A stretch of 64,000 nt of DNA from positions 5,431,001 through 5,495,000 of the forward strand of contig WPIO01000024.1 in NCBI GenBank assembly GCA_009760855.2. Direction: 5' to 3'. Source of the DNA: Cristatella mucedo (lineage: Eukaryota > Bryozoa > Phylactolaemata > Cristatellidae). How positions within the stretch are numbered: position 1 is the stretch's first letter; every line of letters starts with the position of its first letter. The position numbers and the translations under genes are program-made. The notes under the pieces are model-generated. The model did no database searches. It was not told the origin of the DNA and saw nothing but the letters and a program-made list of their open reading frames with translations. Below, piece by piece: positions 1 to 30,944 of the stretch.

Positions 1-279
1 TCAGTGAAGCTGATGGTACAAATGGAACACAGTATTTGAGGCCGAAGGAAGAGAAAGAAGAGGCTAAAAAAAAGGAATGTGACTGAAACTTGAAGTCGAT
101 GCACGACACGATTGTTAGCCTGAGTTCTGAGAGTAGTCGTGTAATTCGGTAGCACGTGACGAAAGCCGCCCAGTCTTGCACCATCTGTAGCATCTTGGCC
201 TTTCTCTACATCGCAATTTTCTTAGCTCAGTCCTCTCGCAGCTCAGGCCATTTTCATTTTCTACGAGTGTGTGCCTATA

Positions 280-1190
280 GTAATAATGCATTTTTATAGC
301 CCACTCAGAGAACTGAATTTCTTTCTAGGCACTGTACAGATGCTGTTTAGAAAGCATTATTAATTGATGTTAACATCCGCAAGAAGCAGGCATAGTGTAA
401 GCAGGTACATGCACACGAAGGACAAATCGCAAAGGCCCACTAAATGCTGTTATAAACAGGTGCGTTTTTAAACTTCTTTTTAAATATCGTCATACCAGGG
501 GACGTTTTGACGTGCATCGGCAGTGAGTTCCAGGCTTTGGGAGCATAGGAACTAAAGGCACGGTCTCCAACGGTTTTGAGGTTCGTACGAGATATGGCTA
601 AGCGATTCTAGTCAGATAAATTGGTTGTGCAATCTTTGTCTGGTGGAGGAATAGCTCCGATATGTTGGCTGGAGCCAGAGGATGAAGGGGCCTAAAAGTA
701 AGTGACAGTACCTTGACGTTGATGCGCTGCTTGATTGGGAGCAGTGCAGGTCGGCGAGAAGTGCCGTGATGTCGCTACTGTGAATCTCACGACAGATAAG
801 CCTAGCTGCAGGGTTGTGTACCAACTGTAGGTGCCTGATTGCACAGGCCGGTAGACCAACAAGCAGTGACTTGCAAAAGTCGAGATGGGATGTCTAAAAT
901 GCATGGACTAGTTTGGATTTACTATTCCTGTCTAAGCAAATCTGAATTTTGGCAATGTAATGTAGCTGAAAGTAGGCAGACTTGACTGTGAAGCTGATGT
1001 GGTCGTCTAATGAAAGGTCATCACTCCGAGTGCTCACGAAGTGGGAGTGGATAGAAGATCTTCTTTTTGAATATGTTGCTGGCAAATCGAGACCCGAATG
1101 CTGGCAAATCGAGATGTTTTGAAGTTGTCGAAGACATACCTCATTATCTCCCAAGAACACGATACCTCATAGCAGCAAGATCATTTGGGT
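280..1190 (-). mobile_element. LINE-B fragment, RT carboxyl part and 3' end
   Basis: Minus-strand translation shows NPAARLICRE and ITALLADLHC, the carboxyl end of a CR1/L2-like reverse-transcriptase protein, followed by the LINE-B 3' UTR and the tail ending at about 280 (ttctttctaggcactg with ATT-type repeats). It has several stops and is 5' truncated. Confidence 0.7.
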
Positions 1191-1711
1191 TTACCAGTAT
1201 TTGACGAAGCTCTAAAAGTGCGGTGCATGCCATATACCGAATTAGCACTTTTAGATAGTTTAACTATAGCAGCATCAGAGCAACTTCGGATTCTTTTAGG
1301 CAATGACTCGGGCCGGCTTTGCTTTGGGTGCTGTCATCGTGACCCTTGACTCCGCAGCTTCACATATATGCTAGTAGCTTCAGGCATGCCCTGCTGGTGG
1401 CCATATCAATTCCATGAGCAGGTTTTTGTACTGTTGAAGTACATATTCGACAGATTTTTCCCGAGAATCACTCTGCTAATGACACCTGATTGGCCCTCTC
1501 CTACTATGGGCCCTTTTTGGAGTATGACTTAGGTAGCTGGCTAAAGTTGCATGGCTCTAGAGCAGAATGCTGCCTTGGCAGCTGTTTGGCACGTCAGTAG
1601 CTCTTAGTGGGAGTTCCTAAAAAGTAGGACTTGCTACGGTTAAGCTGACTCGTTAAGATGTTTGTTTCATGTTTGCGAATGCTTCGTTGTATCATCATGC
1701 CATTGCTGTAG

Positions 1712-19112
<17,401 letters not shown>

Positions 19113-19202
19113 CCGGCAGCTTGTGGCGTGTGTCACGCACCTTACTGCAGCCCTGCGGCATGTCTCTTGCGTGCTACCGTGGCGTTTCGCAGCAGCAGCC
19201 GG

Positions 19203-19229
19203 GCAAGCCGAGCTGCTTGCTCGGCTTGC
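19203..19229. other. Perfect 11-bp stem-loop in the DCAF5 3' UTR
   Basis: Arms GCAAGCCGAGC and GCTCGGCTTGC are perfectly complementary around a TGCTT loop, 91 nt after the DCAF5 stop codon. Confidence 0.7.
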
Positions 19230-20226
19230 ACGGCTCATGGTCTGGTGCTAACACTGTATGCAAAAGTGATAGCTAGCTGGTGTCTGGTCGCCCGGCCACC
19301 GGTCATTAGCACGATCTTTTCTTTTGCCAGCACATGGCTTGCTTCTAGCGATGCAGGCCTGCCTTTTCCTGCCGGTGCAAGGTTTTCGGTCGGTCCGGCC
19401 ATGCCAACTGCTTGCTTAAGTTGAGTTGTAGGCCTGCACTTACATTGTAGTGCTCCCACGAGCCCGAAGTTGCTATGTAAAAACTGAACTCTTACAGTTT
19501 CCGTATAACTAACAAGCAGCGTCATTGTTACCCCGGGGAGCCATCGTTATGTCTCTAACCATCATTTATGCTCCATATGAACCCGTGTCTTATGCTGATG
19601 CACAGTATACTAATCCCCTGGTAGGTCTAAAATCAATCCCAATGATCTACCTCATCGTGCCACATCGCATCAACGCCATTGAGCTTGGGAAATGTTTGAT
19701 TCCGTAGGTTTGCTATGAGTTCGAGCAAAGTCAGGGTTCAGGTCTTCAAATAGCTGTGCTTCTTCACGAATTAATGACTAGGCCTCCGTGCATGTTTCAA
19801 GATGGGCTACTTACATTGCAAAATCTTTGTCGGCCTGAGGACACGTGAGTTTATTTATTTATGTCTGCATTGCAAGTTGAGCAATTTACACATCGAATGA
19901 CACTGATATAGGCTGACCTGCCTTTGTGGTTCAAGAAAATATTGTACTGCCTTGGCCCGAAACCTGTGTATTTAATTATTTGATAAGATATAGCTGACAT
20001 GGCAGCTGAGGTGATTGAGCTTGCAAATGGTGAGGCTGCTTACAAATGACCGGGCTGCATTTGCAAAATGTAGTTATACCAAGGTGTCACCCCCGACCTC
20101 GATGACCCATACAACTGGGTGGAAGATTCTATGATCACATCGAAATTTAGCTTGGTAGTCATGCTGCCTTGCCGAAGATTTCCATCGTTTCTTCCGGAGC
20201 AATGGCTCTTGCTGCTCTTTGTCCAA

Positions 20227-20247
20227 AATAAAGTTCTTACTAATAAA
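20227..20247 (+). terminator. Candidate DCAF5 polyadenylation signals
   Basis: Two AATAAA hexamers, at 20227-20232 and 20242-20247, about 1.1 kb after the DCAF5 stop codon; another is at 21003. They could end the 3' UTR, but AT-rich DNA yields chance hexamers. Confidence 0.35.
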
Positions 20248-21564
20248 AGTTCTTGCACACCAGTATGTAGCCGAGGCACATTCAGGAGGCCTACTGTGGA
20301 TACTAGTGCACCTACATTGTCAAAGGACCAGGGCTCGAAATTGTAGGCATCTGTTTTCCAATAGCGACGGAGTCGACGTGACTTAGTTTTGAGTACTGCC
20401 TATTATGGATAGAATCTTTTATTCTAGATGGTTAACTAAAGAATGTAGGTGTATTTTTTAAACAATATTTGACATTTATAACTCGTTTGCGACGTGAACT
20501 TGCTTATTTCTGTTGTGCTGATTTCCCTGAACAAACTGTTCAAAGCTTCTAGCTTTATTACCTTGGCATTTTGAGTGTCGTAAAATTATAAAGCAGCTTC
20601 GAGGCATGCAGCCAAGGCACTTGTTGTATGAATGGCAGCCTGCTCATCTTGTTCCTCGATGGTAGCAGACTCATCGGCATCCAAAATATTTAACTATCAC
20701 CTGAATTAGCTGCACGATTGGTTCCCAATGAGATTTTCTTAAAAATAATTTAGACATATTTTCCTTCGAGAACCTGGGAGCTACATTTTTTGACAATGCA
20801 GTCATGTCGAGCCGGCTAGCAGAGCTGTATTCGAATTGGTAAGCTCTGTTTCAGGGCAGAAATCAGTCATGAATTTATTAGTCACTTGCCTCAGTGGCAG
20901 AGTCGCAAAACTTGAGCTGACTACCTATAGAGTCGAGTCGTGACTGTTTTCTGACACGTTCTTACACTAATCGTTTATTTCGCAAAACTGGTGTAGTGCA
21001 ATAATAAACCGTAAAGCACTAGCTTTAACCTTTTGAGAAGCAGAGTAGAAAATAAGCTGTCAGGCGGCCATTGGTGGGAAATAAAATCGAATCCAAGCTT
21101 CTTAAGTCATAACTGTGCTAAGCGATGGCTAACTTTGTACAGCTCGGAAGAAAGGTATTTTTATCAAAGCATTTGCATATCTTATCGGAATAGCTGATTC
21201 TCAATCGATGAGTAACAATGAGCAGGTTCTGTCGGCCATGCAGTCTTCAGCTGCCACCCTGGTCATCCCAGCCTCTTCCCATGCAAACAGAACAATTCGT
21301 AAGGTCAGTTGAGGCATCAGACTCACAAGATAGAATCCGTAGGATAAGCTGTCGAGGCAGTCGGTTTTGTATGCTCGGAGACAGGAGAAAACCATTAAGC
21401 TGCACCTCAAGCCCGGAGTGCACAGTCGGTGGCTTTTGTTAGACAAAAACTTTCGTAAGTAGCGACTGAAAGCGCTGTAACCTGTAGATGGATGTTATGT
21501 CACACTGTTATAAGTTAGATGAGATGACTCACCATGCACGGCCAACTCTACACCTACCTTTCAA

Positions 21565-21660
21565 TTGCATTTCACTTTACAGCAAATGTAAAGCGCCTAG
21601 AGAGAGATTAAGTTCTCTGAGGGCGCTTTATCAAGTGAATTATTATTATTATTACATCCT
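21565..21660 (+). mobile_element. LINE-B tail-only copy
   Basis: cagcaaatgtaaagcgccta, then ttctctgagggcgctttatc and (ATT)n. Confidence 0.8.
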
Positions 21661-22229
21661 AACGGCGACGCGACACGTGGTGAGCTTCTTGACTGCTCCA
21701 GTGTCAGCAGAGAGGAGATAGGTGGTGTAGCATCTAGAATGAGCATCATGACACCAAAGCGACCGACGAAGGGAAAAGATTTCATGTGCTGCTGAAGCAG
21801 GCACGAGTTAGGCCACCAATCAGCTTAGATGCTGTGTCGCCGGAATCATTTTGCGTGTAATGCACTCAGGGTATAGAATTATATGCCGGATTTTAAGTAA
21901 AGAGTAGTAAAGGTTTCTGCAAGGTCTTACTGTACTAGGAGTGTAAACAGAAAAGACTGAAATTTAAAAAAAGTATATATTTCGGATCAACAAAGTCAAT
22001 ACTAGCGTGTCTATAAGGCATGCTCGGGGCACGACCAAGTAACCGTACGGTCCAGCTCTTCATTGTATCTTATACTTTCAGGAGAGTTTCACTGCTACAG
22101 AAGTCGCAGAGTATCGCCTGTCCTCACGATCACTTTGGGCCAGAAAGCTTTGGACGCAGTCGCAGCTGCACAAACAGAGGCCACAATAGCACAAAACAAT
22201 CGTCACGACCACTGTCCTCCTCGCATGCA

Positions 22230-23774
22230 TCAGAGATGTGACTGGGTAGTCGCTGCGGGCAGCACCTGAATCGTGGCTGCATCGGCAGGCACTGGCACCG
22301 GGTGGTTTTTTCTCCCACTTCCAGCTGCTGGTTTGTCACGTTCATCCCAAAGTGTTAATCCATCGCATGCACATATTCGCTTGGAGTTCTCGAAGAGCCC
22401 AGCCGATCGGGCAATAACCCCACAGGCCAGCCTAAAGACATAAAAAAGATCAAATCAAGAACTAGCAGGTCGCCACCACGCGGTGCTTTTGAAATTGACC
22501 CTTTTGAACAGCCGAGTGCCAGCAACGTGGTGACACACATCTGGCGCATATACTTGACTGCATAAGACCTACCTCAGTGGCTTGCCGTCAGCAGTATCCT
22601 GCTGCTCGCCCATCGATGGTCCGTGCACAAGCAGCGATCGACCGATGGTATCCAGTATGCTCAGCCTTTGCGTAGCAAAGCGAAAGGACAATCGGCCGTA
22701 TGCATCTGCTATGGTTTCTCCCAGACAGCCTCTATAAGACTGCATGAAATCGTTACGTGAGGAAGCCTCTTGACCCATAACGTCTCCACAGCTACAGAGT
22801 GCAAGCAAACGCACTACAGAGTGCAAGCTCACGCTTAAACGAAGCTTGCAACAGAAGCATGTGTGCAAGCAAGATTCACAGACTTTGACTTGCGATTCAC
22901 ACTTTAAACGAGTACGGACGCCAAGCTTATAATAGGTCGGCAGTACACAAAACGGTAAAGTCGAGCCCAACATTTTGCCTAGATAGGCAAAGCAAGGTTT
23001 TGGTGAGCTCGAAGAAGATTGTTCTTTTGGTTGAGGCCATTGCAGCTACTCAGCAACGAGCACCACAGACTTTTGACGGCCATTTTACTGTTGTCCTCCA
23101 AGGTCGATCTGCACGTGTACACAGGAAATGCTGAAACTTATAGCATGCGGGAGGCTCACACAGAAAGAGAGCAGAGGACTATGACAATCGAAGAGGAGCA
23201 TTGCAACAGAGAAGCTCCGGAGCATCCTCTGCATTCATGGATTCATTCATGTAAAAACACGACATATAACAAAACGTCACCTTCACTCCATGCAGTAACT
23301 GAAGGAGTTACCAGCTTGAACACAAACTTTCCAGCTTGAGCACAAACTTCTCCTAAGCATGCACGGCAAGCACGACAAGTTCCGAGTGGCTCATAAAAAA
23401 GCTTAAGCTGCTATTACCTTGAGCAGCCCTCGGACAGGTCACCATACTGGTGGACGGCTATGGAATGCTTGGCGAATGGCTTCAGGCCATCTAATGTCCC
23501 CTCGGCGACACAGATCCGCGGATCGACCTGGACCAGCCGCACGACGCCACGCACACCGCTGCTGTGATCCGGTGAGCTCTCAGACAGCATTGCCACAGCA
23601 GACCCCAGGTTTCCATCTGAAAGACACAGACGAGCCCATGGCAGCTTGCTAAACAGCTAAGACAGCTCGGCTCGTCTATGCATCTACCCTCACCATATCT
23701 CTGCCTCTCAGTCTGCTCTCTTTGTCTGTCTGTCTGTCTCCATCTGTCTCTTGCTCTCATCTCTCTCTCTCTCA

Positions 23775-23831
<57 letters not shown>

Positions 23832-25553
23832 CTTCTCTCTCTCTGTCCTTCATACATCAGTCTCACACCATACACTCTCACACCACGGACAGACACCCCA
23901 CATGCACATATTGGGGCCACAGACTGCTTTGCAGCAGCTTAAATCTCAACAAGCCAAGAGACAAGCAAACTTCTCCGGACAAAAGGACGAAAGGTTTGCG
24001 AGCGAGCGACCATTTAAGATGGTGGTGGTCAGGTGGGCGGCGCTCGACGAGAGCCACTGCTCACCTGAGGAGCCGTAGCCCTTGAGCACCACGTGGCGTC
24101 CGGTGGACTCGATCGCTTCCATGACAGCGGCCGAGGGCAAAGTGGCTGTCTCCACTACGACCGTTTCCCTCTGCCTGTCCACTACGACGCTACCTATGCC
24201 TACAACGTGGGGTGGAGTGCTTGCACACACAATGACAGCAAAGCACGAGCCGAGAGCAGGGCAGCTGGTGTGACGAGCTGGTGGCCGACAGGCCAGCAAC
24301 AGCAAGGACACTCAATCCTCAGAGCCAGAACGCTTCACACAGCTGGTGCCTATGCTTGGCCCCCCATGATTGCCACATGCCACTGGAACTGTGCTGCTGC
24401 CCATTCTACTCCTCAGCTGCGGCTGTCATTCTTGACTACAGTGAGTCGATGCACGAATCGAGCAACGACGATCTCCACAGAATACAAGCTGATAACTGCG
24501 TTCCTTTATAGCAGATGGAAAGTGCCTCAACAGAGATTTAGGTCTCTGAAGGCACAATTGAAATGGATTATTATTATCCTTATTATTATTGTGCTTACTA
24601 GCTAGGTTTGCTAAGTAGCAAGTTTGATAATGGATAGAAGATTAGCAGCACAGTTTCAAGGAGAAGTACCAGCAATAGCCACTAGCTCCAAGCAAAGAAC
24701 ATGATATATGGTAATAATAATAATAATAATAAAGCTAATAATAGGTCGTTTGCATCCGTACACGCCATAGAAAGAGTTAAAATATTCGGTGGCTCGCTAT
24801 GAGGCTACATCGGGTGTCTACCAAGCACCAGGCAACCAACAAGCAGTGACAAGTTGAGAGTCTTATCGAGGCAGATGGAATTGCAATGAAATATAATCGA
24901 AAACGATGCTGCATGTGGTATTTAACAGCTTCTGCAGTGATTATGAGTAACACACTAGCTTTCAGCAATTCATATATGTATCAAGCAAGTCCAAATGTGG
25001 CTAATAATTTCAGAAGTATGCTAGGCAAATGTTTTATTATTATCACTCAGTTCATTCTTATCAAAACACAATTACATGCATTGTATCCCTATACTGATCC
25101 CGGACACTGTGGAACTCTTCGAACCATGTCCAGTCCAGGGCATGCACAAGATCAGAACCTCAAAATTTGCTTAAGAACTTCCTGAGCCAACTACCGAGAT
25201 ACTTTCATTTAGAGTATTATCCGTTGCAGCTCCAGTGGACCTTTACGCACGACCACAACAATGAAGTTACAAAGAAACATTTACCAAAAACCACGACTGC
25301 TACAAAAGCTGCAAATGGCTTCAGAATTTACCAGTTTGCCTGGTCTGTGGCAAGTTGAAAGCCTACTATGTGGCTACATCCACATTTTCCACAGATAGTG
25401 CTCCACCACACGACTCCTAAAGTGGTTTGAATATTACAAGCCTGAAGTTTCCTGCTACATTTCGTCATTTCCCAGTGAGGCTGCATGAAGGTTAACTCTT
25501 TCGAGACTGTATGTACCTGCACAGCATGCATATACATATATATATACATATAT

Positions 25554-25589
<36 letters not shown>

Positions 25590-26313
25590 CTCCCTTAGGA
25601 CCCTATCATAGTATCCCGACATTATTATTATTGCTATTGTCATTACATCAATCCCTGGGGGTTGTGAGTGGTACGTCCGATCGTTTTCTGGCGGCTTTCG
25701 TGTTTAAGAAGTTGCTGCTCGGCACTTAAGTGGCCGCCTGAGACCGGTGGCGGCCGCTAGCTCTGCCGCTGCTCAGCCCGATGCTGGCGTCGAAGTCTTC
25801 GCTCGCACACGCCAGCACAACAGCTCAGCCGCAATGCAGCGCTAGCGGCCAGTAGCCAGCGAAGATTGCGGCCAGCGCTGCAGCGGTTGCAGCTGCTGCT
25901 GCAATCTAGCTCCTCGTTCGCGCGAGTTCGGAATTTGTGTGCACACCGCCGCACCGCAGTGGCAAGCTGCTCCAACTAGCCGCGCAATTACGTCGCCGAA
26001 CGTGGCCGCTGCGCGCCCCCGCTTGGACGACGCCAGTAGCTTGAGTCGGTACATCGATGACGTCGCAAAAAGAAGCCGCGGAGCGGTGCGCTGCGGGGCG
26101 GTGCGGCGTCGCACCTGGAACGGCCGACAGCACACGCTTTATGTCGTCTTCGCACTTCTGGCAGCTCATCTGGACGGCGAACTCGAGCTGCAGCGAAAAC
26201 AGTCCGTCGAAAGTGGGACGGTCGCCAACGTGCACCGACGCCCGCGGGCGGCTGCCCGCGCATGTCGTCGACAAGGCCGCCGCCGCTCCATCGCTTCGTC
26301 GACTCGCCATCAT
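22230..26313 (-). CDS. CCS: Copper chaperone for superoxide dismutase, complete, five exons
   Basis: Delivers Cu(I) to, and oxidises the disulfide of, cytosolic Cu/Zn-SOD. Exons on the minus strand: 26313-26115, 24199-24065, 23616-23418, 22791-22573 and 22431-22230 (TGA at 22232-22230); phases agree and give 317 aa. Start: first ATG after an in-frame TGA at 26322-26320; it adds about 24 residues before the region equivalent to the human start. Domain I (about 43-111) has the MSCQKC metal motif (C51, C54) and [10 protein letters not shown]. Domain II (about 112-262) is SOD-like: [38 protein letters not shown]; cysteines matching the CxxC and LACG cysteines of human CCS remain. Domain III has [10 protein letters not shown], with the CxC copper motif at 271-273. 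Odd: the zinc loop (179-207) contains no histidine, the first His of the usual HVHQYGD is Ala165, and the loop before LACG is short. Convergent with DCAF5 and divergent from the exon at 27128. Confidence 0.93.
23758..23848. repeat. (CT)n microsatellite in CCS intron 2
   Basis: About 90 bp of CT repeats with few interruptions. Confidence 0.95.
24509..24592 (+). mobile_element. LINE-B tail-only copy in CCS intron 1
   Basis: aagtgcctcaacagagattt, then ggtctctgaaggcacaattg and ATT repeats; antisense to CCS. Confidence 0.65.
25528..25592. repeat. (TA)n/ATATAC microsatellite
   Basis: About 60 bp of TA-type repeats in CCS intron 1. Confidence 0.9.
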
Positions 26314-26322
26314 CGTGCATCA

Positions 26323-27127
26323 TCTCGTCACTAAGCAGCAAAGCGGCAAAGTGCAAGCAGCCACCGACCTTGGCGGGAACATCCATTTCAACCGGCGAGA
26401 AGGCTTCGGCAGACGAGGGGGGGTTGGACCGGAACCCGGGTGACGCTGAATGCACCGTCAGCATCAAAGAGCGTTGCTCACTCGGTGCCCTGAAAGCAAG
26501 TGTGCCATAGTTTCCCCGCGACCCGTTCGAAGCCGTGGCCCGCTCTCGACTGAGTATTTGCTCGTTACATAGGCAGTGCATTACTGCTGGGATGAACGGC
26601 AGTAGTTGTAATCGCCGCTCGCGACATAGCAGCTCCGACTAACGGCGGCGTAGGCTCAGCGACTTAAGAGCTATGAAACGCCTGGAATCGGCCGGGAGCT
26701 AGGCCGTCGCTCCACGATCGCTGGCAGCGGTGCGATCGCTGCGAGACGCGCGATCAGGCCGAGATCTGAGCCAGGCCGCAGTCTCGCGCCGGCTCGAGCG
26801 TCTGCGCGTGCGCGCGCGCGCGACGCTTCGTCGGGCGAGCGCACGCGCGCAGCTTTACTGAGAACTCGCCGCCGCTGGCTGCCGCGAACTCTGGCGGGCT
26901 CGCTGTGGGCAGACATATGAGGGCTACCGAGAGGCCGAGGTGCGGGAGGGAGTGGAGAGGGGGCAAAGAGTAAAGGATGCAGCTGCTTCCGTCGGGGGTC
27001 TTCGGAGCGGCGTTCGTCGAATCCAGCGGCAGACGCGCGCCGACGCCTGAAGTTGGCTGGCTTGCCCAGAGAAGAGCTTGCCGCGCCCAATCGGTCCCGC
27101 CGAGCGGGCGTTGCAGGCCCGACGCAA
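26323..27127. promoter_or_regulatory. CpG-rich divergent promoter region
   Basis: Head-to-head interval between the CCS start codon (minus) and the signal-peptide exon (plus). It is GC- and CpG-rich, unlike the AT-rich surroundings, and carries a (CG)n-type alternating run. No TATA box is obvious for either gene. ORFs on both strands here are composition artefacts. Confidence 0.5.
26804..26824. repeat. Alternating CG/TG run
   Basis: A run of about 20 bp of alternating purine-pyrimidine, almost all CG, inside the divergent promoter region. Such runs can adopt Z-DNA. Confidence 0.7.
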
Positions 27128-27196
27128 ATGGCGGCGCGCGGCAGGTGCATTGCGTTAGTCGCGATCTGCGTGCTGTACTGCAGCGCATCGGATCAG
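27128..27196 (+). CDS. First coding exon of an unidentified secreted or membrane protein
   Basis: The ATG at 27128 opens 23 codons, MAARGRCIALVAICVLYCSA then SDQ, ending CAG and followed by a strong GTACGT donor in phase 0. The peptide has a positive n-region, a hydrophobic core at about residues 8-17 and small residues before a likely cleavage site: a textbook signal peptide or signal anchor. It is the first ATG in its frame and sits in CpG-rich DNA 815 bp from the divergent CCS start codon, as expected for a real 5' exon. I could not find exon 2 in the repeat-filled DNA downstream, so the protein is unknown. Confidence 0.5.
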
Positions 27197-28074
27197 GTAC
27201 GTGGCGACCACTCGGGGCGAGCGAGCTCGCGCGCGCGCCCTCCGCAAGAAACGAGCCTCCGGAAATGGCTTACTCGTAAAATCCTTCGGCGGACGTCGCA
27301 TCGCTATTGCGACGGTTGCGTTCGGTTCGATACCACCCGGGTAGCGTGGGGAACGCGGCGAACCTTGAAGGGCCTTTCAGCCGATCGGCCATTTTGCACC
27401 CTCGTCGACTTTCTTGAGTGGGCGGGAACTTGCTAACCGGCTGAGCTCTCTGTCTCAGGCGTCAGATGTTTAGTGCTAAATGCAAGTGGCACTCGACGCA
27501 GCAACTCCTTTCGTCGTTGCTCAGAGATGAGTCACCGAACTTGCGGTTGCCCGTGCATCCTCCTCTCGGCGCGGCCATGTTTTCGAGCGTCGGCTTCGCT
27601 GACGCCTAGCTTCCATGCTCGTTACTGTGCCTCCTCTGAGCCGAAAGTCGAAAGCTGCTCAGGCCCCGATTGCGCTACAGAGAGAGCTATCCAGCGTTGC
27701 AACGAGACTTAGTCCACGCAGCTCTATGGAGTTCCAGGAGCATTACATTGCGTAACTTCGATTTGAAGGAGGCAAATCAGTATAGTCTTCCCTAGTTAGT
27801 GTCCGGGGTCGTAGCCGTTCCGTTCAGCTGACTCAATGGCAGTCAGGCGCAACAATAATTTCTGGATCTAAAGAGTTTCTACTCTTTCGGAATACGAAAA
27901 AACACAGGTTTGCAACACGATAAAAGCTTCTGTAGCCAAGAAGCCTACAAAGCGCATGGCCGCCCGCTGGTATTTTGGCCTCGCACCAGGCGTGGAGGCG
28001 TGGCCATAGCTTTCGCTCAATCTAGCTGCCTGCGTGATGGCGCACACTCGAGCGCGTGTTTCTGCGCTCGCTAA
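27197..28074. other. Intron or intergenic DNA after the signal-peptide exon
   Basis: CpG-rich to about 27440, then neutral composition. Short GC-driven ORFs only; no splice-flanked coding block recognised. Confidence 0.4.
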
Positions 28075-28262
28075 TTTCAGTCTGTAAACAAATACGAGCT
28101 GATTTAAAGCAACCTCTTTCGCATAGCGACAGAAAAGCCTTTACGGTTATAACCACCGCCCGCAGCGGCGATACAGGATCGCCCACCGCAGAAATCGAAC
28201 CCGCGACCTCGCCATCGAGGTCTGGAAAAGCAACCGCCTCACCTAGTGCGCCATCGCGTATC
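28075..28262 (-). mobile_element. SINE1 copy, nearly full length
   Basis: Minus orientation: an AAACAAAT-type tail at the left, the body with cgcccgcagcggcgata, box B region gaaatcgaacccgcgacct, and a head with cctcacctagtgcgcca at the right. Confidence 0.8.
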
Positions 28263-28738
28263 ACCAGGTGGCCAGAGCAAAATTCTGCCAGACGACGTCG
28301 GCGCTCGATAATATGAAAATGCTAACTTGAAAGCTAACTAATGCGAACGCGACAGCTAAATGAGATTGGGGTCACTTAGAGGCGGAAAGGTGCTCGACAA
28401 CTTTCTACTGGACCGCGTTCGGGATGCCGTTACTGATTTCCTCGTGCTGTGAGTGAGCGCCATCTTAACCAGGCGTCCGGATGGCGGGTCAAATAGCTAG
28501 CTCCAACCGAATGGACGCCGACGCCGACTGCCGCCCGGTGAGATGAGTTCCGTCGGTGCCGCGGTCGAGAGCGAATGCGACACAGCGTGCTACGGCGTGC
28601 TCGTACCGCCGCCATCCGGAAGCTGACTGTTCTTTTCTGCCGGCGCGCACACAGACGCTCGCTGGGCCCGCCTGTCGTCTGCCGGTAGTGGTGCGCCGCA
28701 GCTGCGACCGAAATCGGCATCGCTCACGGGTATCGAGC

Positions 28739-29792
<1,054 letters not shown>

Positions 29793-29888
29793 TATATTGC
29801 CCTTTGCAGCAAATGTAAAGCGCCTAGAAAGAGATTGAGTTCTCTGAGGGCGCTTTATCAAGGGCATTACTATTATTGTTATTGTTGC
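29793..29888 (+). mobile_element. LINE-B tail-only copy
   Basis: cagcaaatgtaaagcgccta, aagagattgagttctctgag, ggcgctttatcaag and ATT/GTT repeats. Confidence 0.8.
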
Positions 29889-30405
29889 GGCCCGAAAACA
29901 AACGGCCAAGTATCGCGTTTGGCTCTCTGTTTCCTGTCAGCAGAGTTGAACCACTTTTCTTACCGATAATTAGAAGTAGGATCCGTTGCGTCTTAATAAT
30001 TGGACCCGTTTATAGTCACCCGGCTTTAATGTAGAAAGTGCCTTTAGTAGCACCGGTTTCTCGCCGCGAAAGTCCTGTGACGCTGAACCCGCTCGTGAGG
30101 GTACGTGGGTGCTGGGCGCGCTTTACCGCTGCTCAAGCAAGCGAGTCGCTGACTCCCAAATACCGATTCAGTGTGCAGGGTGTGCAACATCATCCCGCCT
30201 GGAGCGTTTCAGGCGCGATTATGCTCACCGCTCCTAGTGTCAGTAGCGTTTTAGAGTTCGCTAGATTGAGCGACTAGGCAGGAATAGGAGACCATCATAC
30301 CTAACGTCATTTGCTCAGTGCCTCTGAGCATCTGGTTCACTCGTATTTCCACGCTCCTCGCAAGTATTCGTCAAGACAAACGAGCGAATCGTCCTATCTG
30401 CAGCG
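29889..30405. other. Unassigned unique DNA
   Basis: No coding block or repeat recognised. Confidence 0.4.
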
Positions 30406-30433
30406 CTCTCTCTCTCTCTCTCTCTCTCTCCCC

Positions 30434-30528
<95 letters not shown>
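30406..30528. repeat. Compound (CT)n-(TA)n microsatellite
   Basis: About 90 bp CT/TCTG followed directly by about 30 bp TA. Confidence 0.95.
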
Positions 30529-30531
<3 letters not shown>

Positions 30532-30944
30532 TTCGCGGTTGATACGGCACTCCCAAGGTCGGTCGGCCGCTGCACGCTAGGCGCTAGTTGGTACTGGCGG
30601 ACCAATGCCGAAGCTTTCGAATCAAACCGAGAATCCCGGAAAATGCCTCCGTACCACCCAGTTTCCAGCAGATGAGCTCGATGAAAGTCGCTCGCCAATG
30701 CGAGCTCAGTTTTCAAAAGTTGCTGCTGATTTAGTTCGTACGCTTCCAAAGCCTAGAACTCACTACCGACGCCAGTCACAGCGTCCCTGAAATAACGACA
30801 GTTAAAAAATGCTTAAAGCGCACGACTTTTAATTACAGCATCCGGTGGGTCTTTGCGATTCGTCCTTCGCACGCACGTACGCGCTCACGCTCTGCCTGCT
30901 GCCTGCGGATGTCGCCGCCAAACATTTGGTAATGCTTTCAACGC

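Larger units (their letters stand above)
19113..22229. other. Convergent intergenic region DCAF5/CCS
   Basis: GC-moderate DNA to about 19500 (likely DCAF5 3' UTR), then AT-rich unique sequence. Apart from the stem-loop, the poly(A) candidates and one LINE-B tail at 21565-21660, I see no coding or structured element. Confidence 0.5.

Noticed and set aside
26671-27188. 144- and 159-codon minus ORFs in the CpG-rich region
   Set aside because: Arg/Ala/Pro-rich frames without stops because of GC content; no domain, and they overlap the divergent promoter.
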